Assembly: GCA_027005175.1 (NCBI GenBank)
Contig: JALTMC010000150.1
Span: forward strand, 1,439 to 7,171
Length of the DNA stretch: 5,733 nt
Direction: 5' to 3'
DNA from: Myxococcales bacterium
GTDB lineage: Bacteria; Myxococcota_C; UBA6777
Positions 1 through 5,733 of this stretch are shown in pieces. The notes under the pieces were generated by a model, which was given only the letters and a program-made list of their open reading frames with translations, did not search any database and was not told the origin of the DNA. The position numbers and the translations under genes were made by a program. Position 1 is the first letter of the stretch. Every line of letters starts with the position of its first letter.

Positions 1-573
1 GCCATGACGATCATTGGAGCAAACATTGCATCACGCCGTGCCAAAGACTGTCCTCGTGCTTTTCACATCGCTCTTGGTAGTATTCTCGCAGGGGCGATCT
101 CGACCCTCACTGTTATGACCTTCGCTGGCGTTGTATCAACCAAACCAACCTCTATGATTCCAATTGGCAGTATGTTAATCGCCAACGCGATGATCACAAC
201 ATCTCTCGCACTCGAACGTTTGCGCTCCGAAATAGAATCCAATATCGGCTACATTGAGACCGCACTGGCTTTGGGGGCCAGTACAAAAGACGCCGCATCG
301 ATCTACTTGCAAACAGCGGTGAAGGCCAGTTTAATTCCACGAATCGACACCATGCGCTCTCTCGGTATCGTCTGGATCCCTGGCTTAATGACAGGTATGT
401 TACTCGCAGGAAGTGACCCCGTACAAGCTGCCTTATACCAGTTTGTGATCGTCGCCTTAATCCTGGCCTCGGGCATGATTAGCTCTCTCTGTTGCGCCCT
501 ACTCTGCCGCCCTCAACTCTTTACGAAAGCAGAACAACTGCGACGATTCCCCCCCAAAACGAAGGCAAGCTAG
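1..573 (+). CDS. fetB: FetB/UPF0014-family ABC transporter permease, C-terminal part (5' end outside window)
   Basis: Inner-membrane permease of the FetB (YbbM, UPF0014) family, which in E. coli pairs with the ATPase FetA and is linked to iron export. Counting from the Met at base 4, hydrophobic stretches lie near residues 20-44, 51-70, 118-136 and 141-168. Family hallmarks visible here are IPIGSMLIANAM (52-63), the cytoplasmic ALGAS segment (88-92), which matches the LSLGATPKQA region of E. coli FetB, and IPGLMTGMLLAGSDPVQA (125-142), matching its LPGMMSGLIFAGIDPVKA region. FetB is about 260 residues long; only about 190 are present, so roughly 70 N-terminal residues lie to the left. The codon before the ATG is sense (GCC), so that ATG is probably an internal Met. 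It ends in TAG. The FetA ATPase is not in the window. It converges on the PKS gene and shows no functional link to it. Family call is strong; iron as substrate is inferred from the family. Confidence 0.88.
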   Translation, partial: AMTIIGANIASRRAKDCPRAFHIALGSILAGAISTLTVMTFAGVVSTKPTSMIPIGSMLIANAMITTSLALERLRSEIESNIGYIETALALGASTKDAASIYLQTAVKASLIPRIDTMRSLGIVWIPGLMTGMLLAGSDPVQAALYQFVIVALILASGMISSLCCALLCRPQLFTKAEQLRRFPPKTKAS

Positions 574-725
574 TCAGATACATTTCCTTGCATGTAGCAC
601 GTCTACAAGAGTCCGCTCCACACCACTAAGACCTATCATCGTGGCATGTTCAACGAAACACCCTCACTCAATTCGTGACATTCATGCCATTCGTGGATCT
701 TTTCGAATAGGGAAGAAGTCTGCAC
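574..725. other. Convergent intergenic gap, no gene seen
   Basis: This 152-base gap separates the stop codon of the permease (TAG, 571-573) from the stop of the PKS (TGA on the - strand, 728-726). Both genes point into it, so a bidirectional terminator would be expected. I find only weak inverted repeats: a 5-base stem at 579-583/592-596, and a 7-base pair TGGCATG (642-648)/CATGCCA (683-689) with a 34-base loop. None is followed by a T-run. The heptamer ATTCGTG occurs twice (671-677 and 689-695), probably by chance. No RNA gene or promoter is recognisable. Confidence 0.6.
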
Positions 726-1937
726 TCACTGACGGCGGTAAAAGCGCCGTCCCCATTCGTCCACATGTTCGAGATAATAGACACCGTTTTGTCGGTCATC
801 TCGATGTTCTGGTGCAAAATCAAAGCGGCCATAGCCAGCAGAGTATTGGTTCACAAAGGAGACAAACTCACTGGGTGTATGTTGTTGTCGGGTGTCCAGT
901 TGGTGACTCACGTTCATGTCGATATGGGGTAGCTCTCGAACCAGCAATCGAAACATGGATGCGGAGCTACCGGAGCCATAGGAGTACAAACAGATCGTTT
1001 TCCCCATCATCTCCTCACAAGCATTCACCAACAAAGAATACAAGTTAACATAGCATGATGCGGTATAGCTTGAGCCAATACGTCGAGTTAGCATTGTACT
1101 CGGTAAGACCTTCTCCTGGTAAAGGCGTTGTCGCTCTCGCAGTGAAAGCTCTTTCAACGAAGAGTTTGCCACAACCTGATCAAAAGCACGTTTGCATAAG
1201 TAAACGCTGGTGCAATGAAAGACGAAATAGTCGTGACTCTGAAGAAGACACTGTCCCTTCAGCTTCTCTGTGAGTCTTTGCTGGCATCCATCAAGCGACT
1301 CCATATACACATCGATGCTGTGTTTACCATCGCGCATTAAAGGATAAGAATCCTTCCAACCGACAGGCTTATAAAAGTCCCAGGTATGCATCATATGGCT
1401 GCTGCGCTCAGGATACATCGTGAGAGCAGCATCTGGACCGATCAACATAGCGACAGCCGCCGCTCCATTGAGAAACATCTGCTCGGCATTGAGGTCTGCG
1501 ATATCGACGCAGACAACGAGGCCATAGCGCCCGTCCCAGGAGTCACTTTGACACCAAGCCACTGTGTTGAAGAGGGCAGCCGTTCCCCCATAACACGCAT
1601 TGTAAGTATCCACCCCTTCGATATTGTGACACCCATGTTCTCCAAACAAAGACATCAAATGGGTCTTGATGCTTTTGCTTCGATCTGTGAGACTTTCGGT
1701 ACCCACTTCGAGCCGACCGATCCTGTCCCACCCTATGTTTGCCTTCTCCATTAACCGATGTACCACGGTTAATGCCATAGAGACCGTATCTTCATCATCT
1801 CCGCAGAAGCCTATCTCCTCCTGCCCTAATCCAACCGTATACTTACCAGGCTTCGCTTGCTCTATCTCCAGATCTTCCTGGCGAACAGCATGATTGGGTG
1901 TATAAAGCTCCATCGCCAGAATCCCAACATGTTGGGC
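726..1937 (-). other. PKS domain: HMG-CoA-synthase-like (C-terminal, eukaryote-type sequence)
   Basis: Residues about 1259-1661, a full-length HMGS (about 400 residues), which condenses an acetyl unit onto a beta-ketoacyl thioester. The catalytic triad is present: Glu1339 in EVGTESLTD, Cys1373 in NACYGGTAA (codon 1595-1593) and His1499 in FVFHC. Conserved acidic residues Asp1343, Asp1403 and Asp1445 (DFYKP) and the SYGSGS motif near 1577 are also there. The text resembles eukaryotic mevalonate-pathway HMGS: PGKYTVGLGQ (1288-1297), GFCGDDED (1301-1308), DSWDGRYGLVV (1390-1400) and the final VYYLEHVDEWGRRFYRR. PksG/CurD proteins, as I recall them, lack these. Odd points: Ser1547 replaces the Asn of the GNMYT motif, and Tyr1504 the Lys five residues after the His. 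Identity is firm; the role in beta-branching is inferred from the neighbouring domains. Confidence 0.93.
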
Positions 1938-4900
1938 CTTTTGGGGAAAAGGAAAACTCACGGTTTGAAAGGCAAGACTCTGCGGTTTCTTGGATTTGTC
2001 CCGCAGCTCTCGAACAAGTGGCTTAATCGAGGAGGAAGGAAGCGTAGGAGTGGAAGTCGGTAACTCACTCCAATTCCCAGAGAAAGCATCTCCTTGAATA
2101 AGACAACGCGCCATCCCCAGACTTTCCTGAGCGAGGCGAGCTTCATCGATAGCAGGCCGCATCACGGAAAGAGTGTGTTTCACACCGAGATGTGGAACAT
2201 TTGCCAGACGGCAGGCCAACGCAAAGGCGGCTTGCTTTGCTGCCTCAAGAGAGACTTGAACGTCGTGTATAAGGCCCAGATCTCTGGCTTCTTCGGCCTG
2301 AAATGTCTCATCTTGTAGATACAATCTCATCGCCACCGCATCACCGACAGTGCGTCCCAGGTTCTCCGACAAAAGAAGTCCCGGGCAAACACCGCGTGGA
2401 AGAATCCCATAATGAAAGGACGCATCGGTGGTCGCGATGCGATAGTCAGCATGCAACATTGCGGCCAATCCACCGCCGACAACGTTGCCCTGAAGAACGC
2501 AAACAACAGGGACGTCGAGGTCGCGGATTCCCACAAAGGCCCGATAGATATCATAAATGACGTGGGCAGCTTGAAAGAGAGGAAGCTGTTGCACCTTACG
2601 AACAAAGTGATAGGGATTGACCCCAACACAGAAATGCTCACCGGCTCCCTGAAAAACAACGGCTCGAACACCTTGATGTGCTTGTAACTGCTGAATCGCA
2701 GCCTTTAGATCGGCTGCAATATCAACACCCATCGCATTGAAATGCAATGGATCATTAAGAGAAAGCAGCGCAACACCTGATTTTTCATCAAGCTGGACTT
2801 GGACCTTTGGCTCTCTACTTTCTTTCACCTCAACAGAAGACGAACCCAGCCCTCCCATCGTAACCAGAGCCCGAGGTAGATCGGGAGCTGGACAGTGTCT
2901 TGCAAAAGCGTTTAGGGTGTCGGCCTGAATGGACTGAAAGCGCCCGAGGATTCGTTGCAGCTCAACGGCAATCGCATCGGGCCTACCTACAAAGTCGACA
3001 ACTCCGATCTCCAGTGCTCGCTCTGCATCAAAGACATCACCGGTGACCATATAACGTTCACAGTGCCCCAAAGACATCCGACGTTGCGCGGCAACACTCA
3101 CCACGCCGGGCAAGCCGCCACGCCGAATTTCAGGGAATCCAAAGCTTGCTTTGTCTGTTGCGAGTACCACAGAGGCCATCAAAGGAAAGAGCATCCCTCC
3201 ACCACGGCAAGCACCATCCACCACGGTAACGATGGGCATGGGATGAGCATCCAATGCTTCATACAGTTGAGCAAAAAGAGCCAGACCTTCATTCATAGCA
3301 TGACTGCCAAAAGGCATGGACTCGAGATGGAGGCCTGTACAAAAATGTGTTTGCTTTGAAGGTGCTCGAAACACAAGGACACCATCCGCCTCTACAACAC
3401 TTCGCAAGATGCGTTTGAGCGACTCCAACTCAAATGGGTCAACCACCTCGACCTCTGTAACAGAGACATCGTGCTCCATAGATGCTTCGAGTGAAAGAGG
3501 CAACTCTACCCAATGACGAACACGAGACTCACTCACCTCCTGCACTAGAACCCCAGTAGGTCCCTCCTGCACCTCAAACGGAGAAGAAGGTGGGACATGA
3601 AAAGCGGGAGAGGTATCCAAGACTCTCTCCGCTGTGGGAGAGAACGTCGGCTCCAACTCCGACCTTCTATCCATTCGCACCGTTTGGAATCGTAGACCTG
3701 GCGGCTGAGTCGTCGATCGTAAAGGCTGCCCAGAGCGCGATGGAGAGGCGATCTCTGTCGGTATTGCCTCCTGCGCTTTCTCTTGTTCCTGCCTTTTATC
3801 CTGAAGAACAGCCTTTACCACATGTTCCTGCCTTTTATCCTGAAGAACAGCCTTTACCACATCGTGTACAGAGATCCCTCCAAGTACATCTGTTTGTGAC
3901 AGAGCCACATGGTATTCGCTTTGCAGCCATTCGGAAAGCTCGATCGCCGCGAGGGAATCAACTCCCAGATCGACAAGTGGCATCTGGTGTTCAATCTCTT
4001 CCGCACGACTCCCCAACAAAAAGGCAACACGCTCCAAGACACTCTCAACAACGTGTTGCTCCGGAGCTTTGGAAGCCTCCGAAGTCAATGGCTGAAACTC
4101 GTCTTCTTGTGGTAAAGAGACAACTTCCTCTACAACCTGAAACTCTGACTCAGCCGGAACCGACAGAGAGAGCACCTTCTGGAGAGCACCTTCTATCGAC
4201 AACCCCGACAACACATCAGCTTGAGAGACCTCTACCTGAAATTTTCCTTGAATCCACTCGGAAAGTTCGATCGCTGCGAGAGAGTCGATCCCCATTTCAG
4301 GCAACGGCATCGTCGGTTCAATCTCTTCAGGCTGACAACCGAGAAGAAATGCCACCTGCACCATCATCGACGACTCGATCTCAGAAGAAGATCGCAACTT
4401 CGGCACAGAAGCAGCCACTGGAGAGGACCTTTTCTCGGACGTGAGCGGGCTCGCTTGCTTTGGAATCAAGTGTGCAAAGAGAGCCCGATACTGCTGCATC
4501 TGAAGATAGCTATCCCAATGAGGGGCATCCAGGCTAACATGAGATGGAAACTGGTTTGGATAAGCCAGAAGGATGGCCAACAGAGGCTCCAAGCCAGCCA
4601 ACGATATCGCCCCAAATCCACGATTGGTATTGAGTTCCAGTTCACGAACATACGTGCTTTTGCTGAGACGCCCTGCACCCAGCATAATTGGAAAGTCAAG
4701 CGCAAGAGCAGGGAGCCCCGCAGCTCGTCGTTGCACGGCGAGCTGTTGCAAGGCTGCGTTGGCTGCAACGTACGCGGCCTGCCGCGTGTTGCCATGCAGA
4801 CCTGCCAGGGAGGAAAACAACACAAAATGACGCAGTGGATATGCCTGTGAAACTTCATGCAAATGGAGGGCACCCTGAACCTTTACATCATACGTAAGAG

Positions 4901-5733
4901 CAGCATCCTCTGTGATGGAGTCTGCTCTTCCAACAGCATAGAGGTTGGCAGCGTGAAACACACCCCCGATAGGAGGCTCACAAGTGGCAAACAGTTGTTC
5001 CAGCGCCTCCTTCTCTCGAACGTCGGCTCCTACAACACGAATGCTACAGCGGGGATGTGCTCTTTGAATCGAATCCATCGCAAGCTGTGTCCGACGTGTT
5101 ACACGTCCCGAGCGCCCCAACAGTATGATATTCTCAGCACCCTTCTCAGCCAGAAATCGCGCAAACTCCAGGCCAAGTCCCCGGGTGCCACCTGTGATAA
5201 GTTGTGTCTCTTTCGCATGAACCAACGACTGGGGCAACAGCGCTGCTCTCTCTTGGCATGATCTCTCCTCCCAGCCTGCTGGAACAAAAGCTTCGGGAAA
5301 ATCGATAACCAGCTTTCCGGTATGCTTGCCTGCACGCATCAGATGAAATGCTTCTGCGACATCATCAGCCGAATACACGGTCGTATCGATCGCTTTGAGT
5401 TCACCAGAGACCAGTCTATCCACACAGGCAAGCAAGAGCTGCCGAACACGCGAGGGATGAGACTGGTCTAGGAGATCAAGCTGGATGCTGTGAAAGGATA
5501 TATTTTGTTTTAAAATACCCAAACCCAGTCTGCGATCCGCAAAGATATCGCGCTTCCCAATTTCGAGATGGCGACCTCCTGGAGCGAGGCAGCGAAGACT
5601 CTCCAACAACCCCTCTTCTGCCAAGCTATTGAGCACAACATCAACACCTTTACCTCGGGTATAGGCATGGATACGCTCGTAAAAAGTATCGGGACAGTGA
5701 GAATCCAGCACGAGATCCAGATGGAATCGTTGG
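726..5733 (-). CDS. Multidomain type I polyketide synthase, C-terminal part: ER-KR-ACP-ACP-ECH-ECH-HMGS (5' end outside window)
   Basis: C-terminal part of a modular or iterative PKS that also carries a fused beta-branching cassette. The frame stays open to the right edge: codons upstream of the GTG at 5711-5709 read QRFHLDL, so translation starts outside the window. Domains in order: ER end (to residue 140), KR (about 165-345), ACP1 (445-515, Ser477), ACP2 (552-625, Ser586), Pro/Ser-rich linker (about 644-711), ECH-a (712-935), ECH-b (966-1200) and HMGS (1259-1661). It ends in TGA right after a complete HMGS C-terminus. The main active-site residues of KR, ACPs and HMGS are present, so the gene looks functional. 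The usual reducing-module order implies KS, AT and DH upstream on the same chain, giving a protein well above 2,500 residues (inference). No other pathway gene is visible. Being last before an unrelated permease, it may mark one edge of a biosynthetic cluster. The product is unknown. Confidence 0.93.
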   Translation of the reverse strand, partial: QRFHLDLVLDSHCPDTFYERIHAYTRGKGVDVVLNSLAEEGLLESLRCLAPGGRHLEIGKRDIFADRRLGLGILKQNISFHSIQLDLLDQSHPSRVRQLLLACVDRLVSGELKAIDTTVYSADDVAEAFHLMRAGKHTGKLVIDFPEAFVPAGWEERSCQERAALLPQSLVHAKETQLITGGTRGLGLEFARFLAEKGAENIILLGRSGRVTRRTQLAMDSIQRAHPRCSIRVVGADVREKEALEQLFATCEPPIGGVFHAANLYAVGRADSITEDAALTYDVKVQGALHLHEVSQAYPLRHFVLFSSLAGLHGNTRQAAYVAANAALQQLAVQRRAAGLPALALDFPIMLGAGRLSKSTYVRELELNTNRGFGAISLAGLEPLLAILLAYPNQFPSHVSLDAPHWDSYLQMQQYRALFAHLIPKQASPLTSEKRSSPVAASVPKLRSSSEIESSMMVQVAFLLGCQPEEIEPTMPLPEMGIDSLAAIELSEWIQGKFQVEVSQADVLSGLSIEGALQKVLSLSVPAESEFQVVEEVVSLPQEDEFQPLTSEASKAPEQHVVESVLERVAFLLGSRAEEIEHQMPLVDLGVDSLAAIELSEWLQSEYHVALSQTDVLGGISVHDVVKAVLQDKRQEHVVKAVLQDKRQEQEKAQEAIPTEIASPSRSGQPLRSTTQPPGLRFQTVRMDRRSELEPTFSPTAERVLDTSPAFHVPPSSPFEVQEGPTGVLVQEVSESRVRHWVELPLSLEASMEHDVSVTEVEVVDPFELESLKRILRSVVEADGVLVFRAPSKQTHFCTGLHLESMPFGSHAMNEGLALFAQLYEALDAHPMPIVTVVDGACRGGGMLFPLMASVVLATDKASFGFPEIRRGGLPGVVSVAAQRRMSLGHCERYMVTGDVFDAERALEIGVVDFVGRPDAIAVELQRILGRFQSIQADTLNAFARHCPAPDLPRALVTMGGLGSSSVEVKESREPKVQVQLDEKSGVALLSLNDPLHFNAMGVDIAADLKAAIQQLQAHQGVRAVVFQGAGEHFCVGVNPYHFVRKVQQLPLFQAAHVIYDIYRAFVGIRDLDVPVVCVLQGNVVGGGLAAMLHADYRIATTDASFHYGILPRGVCPGLLLSENLGRTVGDAVAMRLYLQDETFQAEEARDLGLIHDVQVSLEAAKQAAFALACRLANVPHLGVKHTLSVMRPAIDEARLAQESLGMARCLIQGDAFSGNWSELPTSTPTLPSSSIKPLVRELRDKSKKPQSLAFQTVSFPFPQKAQHVGILAMELYTPNHAVRQEDLEIEQAKPGKYTVGLGQEEIGFCGDDEDTVSMALTVVHRLMEKANIGWDRIGRLEVGTESLTDRSKSIKTHLMSLFGEHGCHNIEGVDTYNACYGGTAALFNTVAWCQSDSWDGRYGLVVCVDIADLNAEQMFLNGAAAVAMLIGPDAALTMYPERSSHMMHTWDFYKPVGWKDSYPLMRDGKHSIDVYMESLDGCQQRLTEKLKGQCLLQSHDYFVFHCTSVYLCKRAFDQVVANSSLKELSLRERQRLYQEKVLPSTMLTRRIGSSYTASCYVNLYSLLVNACEEMMGKTICLYSYGSGSSASMFRLLVRELPHIDMNVSHQLDTRQQHTPSEFVSFVNQYSAGYGRFDFAPEHRDDRQNGVYYLEHVDEWGRRFYRRQ
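2112..2816 (-). other. PKS domain ECH-b: crotonase fold, decarboxylase-like (ECH2-type role proposed)
   Basis: Residues about 966-1200. Crotonase signatures: HFCVG (1026-1030), GNVVGGGL (1075-1082) and YGILPRGVCPG (1101-1111). The catalytic Glu of hydratases is missing; Ile1103 occupies its place. Lys1039 lies eight residues after the oxyanion residue, and His1179 (GVKHTLSV) is near the end. As I recall the curacin CurF ECH2 decarboxylase, these match its Lys86 and His240, and CurF also has a YG in the same loop. This supports an ECH2-type decarboxylase acting on a 3-methylglutaconyl-like ACP thioester. It follows ECH-a directly, in reaction order. Confidence 0.78.
2907..3578 (-). other. PKS domain ECH-a: crotonase fold, dehydratase-like (ECH1-type role proposed)
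   Basis: Residues about 712-935. Crotonase signatures: HFCTG (789-793) and GACRGGG (833-839) for the two oxyanion-hole segments, FGFPEIRRGGLPG (857-869) for the active-site loop, and a VTGDVFDAERALEIGVVD helix (889-906). Glu861 lines up with the catalytic Glu144 of rat enoyl-CoA hydratase. The position of the second Glu (rat Glu164) falls on Arg886, with Glu885 beside it. One retained acid fits ECH1, the dehydratase that removes water from the HMG-type intermediate during beta-branching. The N-terminal strands (about 712-760) are weak matches. The fold is clear; the exact reaction is inferred from order and residues. Confidence 0.82.
3579..3782 (-). other. PKS interdomain linker, Pro/Ser/Thr-rich
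   Basis: Residues about 644-711 join ACP2 to the first crotonase domain. The segment is rich in Pro, Ser, Thr, Gln and Arg (for example PSRSGQPLRSTTQPPG at 657-672) and has no recognisable domain motif. It is probably a flexible tether that lets the ACPs reach the crotonase and HMGS active sites. A shorter linker of similar character (about 1213-1250) precedes the HMGS domain. Confidence 0.7.
3784..3862. repeat. Perfect in-frame tandem repeat, 39 bases x 2
   Basis: Copies at 3784-3822 and 3823-3861 are identical, and the match runs one base further (3862). On the coding (-) strand the unit encodes VVKAVLQDKRQE plus one junction residue (His630 after the first copy, Gln643 after the second), at residues 618-630 and 631-643. 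It falls at the last helix of ACP2 and the start of the following linker. Identity at the nucleotide level, including third codon positions, points to a recent slippage or unequal-exchange event that kept the frame. Confidence 0.97.
3837..4058 (-). other. PKS domain: acyl carrier protein 2 of a tandem pair
   Basis: Residues about 552-625, with attachment Ser586 (codon 3956-3954) in DLGVDSLAAIELSEW. It repeats ACP1 at a spacing of 109 residues, with matching AFLLG, EEIE, MPL and SQxDVL segments. Tandem ACPs are common at HMGS-type beta-branching steps, where they are thought to raise flux. Both Trp residues sit nine positions after the Ser, as in many ordinary cis-AT ACPs. The DSxxxxxW flag I recall for trans-AT beta-branching ACPs has Trp at Ser+6, so it is not met. 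The last helix of this domain is extended by a 39-base tandem duplication. Confidence 0.93.
4167..4379 (-). other. PKS domain: acyl carrier protein 1 of a tandem pair
   Basis: Residues about 445-515. The phosphopantetheine attachment site is Ser477 (codon 4283-4281) in EMGIDSLAAIELSEW. The preceding FLLGCQPEEIEPTMPLPEMG and the following FQVEVSQADVLSGLSIEGAL are the expected helix I, loop and helix III-IV segments. It tethers the growing chain for the KR, ER and, by proposal, the fused crotonases and HMGS. It is closely similar to ACP2, so the pair arose by duplication. About 35 low-complexity, acidic and Gln-rich residues separate the two domains. Confidence 0.93.
4677..5219 (-). other. PKS domain: ketoreductase
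   Basis: Residues about 165-345; a short-chain dehydrogenase fold that reduces the beta-keto group of the acyl-ACP. TGGTRGLG (173-180) is the NADPH-binding glycine motif, and LLGRSG (197-202) supplies the usual Arg for the phosphate. The catalytic set appears complete: Lys277, Ser301 in FSSLAG, Tyr314 and Asn318 in YVAANA. The LDD motif of B-type KRs is absent (after FHAA the chain reads NLYAVGRA), and the Trp of A-type KRs, eight residues before the Tyr, is His306. Product stereochemistry therefore cannot be called from the motifs. Predicted active. Confidence 0.9.
5292..5733 (-). other. PKS domain: enoyl reductase (C-terminal part)
   Basis: Residues up to about 140 of the PKS piece. The stretch GVDVVLNSLAEEGLLESLR (22-40), followed by APGGRHLEIGKRDI (43-56), is the classic second half of a medium-chain-dehydrogenase-type ER, which reduces the alpha,beta double bond of an enoyl-ACP with NADPH. 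The domain closes with GKLVIDF (132-138), the usual final strand. The catalytic-site and nucleotide-binding first half lies beyond the right edge, so activity cannot be judged. Its position just before the KR is the standard cis order DH-ER-KR-ACP. Confidence 0.9.

Noticed and set aside
4-6. ATG at base 4 as the true start of the permease
   Set aside because: It would remove about 70 conserved N-terminal residues of the FetB family. The frame is open to the edge, so truncation by the window is simpler.
642-689. Inverted repeat TGGCATG/CATGCCA as a transcription terminator
   Set aside because: The stem is only 7 bases, the loop is 34 bases, and no T-run follows on either strand.
641-1048. Small + strand frame starting in the intergenic gap
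   Set aside because: Most of it lies antisense to the conserved HMGS C-terminus. The product is a His/Arg/Ser-rich string without motifs and has no convincing ribosome binding site.
3590-4444. Long + strand open frame (284 codons) opposite the ACP-linker region
   Set aside because: Entirely antisense to well-supported ACP, linker and ECH sequence. Its product is Pro/Arg/Ser-rich with no recognisable domain, and it merely mirrors the 39-base repeat.
4221-4850. Second + strand open frame (209 codons) opposite KR/ACP1
   Set aside because: Antisense to the KR and ACP1. The composition is rich in Arg, Gln and His with no family signal; it is open by chance.
5709-5711. GTG as the start codon of the PKS
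   Set aside because: The in-frame codons upstream are open to the window edge, and the protein begins in the middle of an ER domain, so this GTG is an internal Val.

Overview
This is a bacterial window: intronless, densely coding, roughly half G+C by eye. I cannot assign a phylum from the sequence. Two protein genes converge on a short gap with no visible gene, and both run off the window edges. On the + strand (1-573) is the 3' end of a FetB/UPF0014-type iron-export ABC permease. On the - strand (726-5733) is the 3' end of a very large polyketide synthase (PKS) gene. It enters from the right edge in frame and stops at 726.

The PKS piece (about 1,668 codons) reads, N to C: end of an enoyl reductase (ER), a ketoreductase (KR), two acyl carrier proteins (ACP1, ACP2), a Pro/Ser-rich linker, two crotonase-fold domains (ECH-a, ECH-b), and a full-length HMG-CoA-synthase (HMGS) domain at the C-terminus. 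The first four fit the end of a fully reducing type I module; the KS, AT and DH would lie to the right, outside the window. The last three look like a beta-branching set: an HMGS to add acetate to a beta-ketoacyl-ACP, a dehydratase-like crotonase, and a decarboxylase-like crotonase. In the curacin, jamaicamide, bacillaene and myxovirescin pathways these enzymes are mostly separate proteins, so finding all three on one chain behind tandem ACPs is the main point of interest.

Two details make it stranger. The HMGS domain reads like the mevalonate-type enzyme of eukaryotes, including a eukaryote-like C-terminal tail, and not like PksG/CurD. In addition, beta-branching needs an intact beta-ketone, yet the same chain carries KR and ER domains that would remove it. 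That suggests either an iterative, programmed enzyme or an ER that saturates the branched product.

The 152-base gap between the two genes (574-725) holds no gene and no convincing terminator. Residue numbers below count from the GTG codon at 5711-5709 (residue 1). This is only a reference point, not a claimed start, because the frame is open to the window edge.
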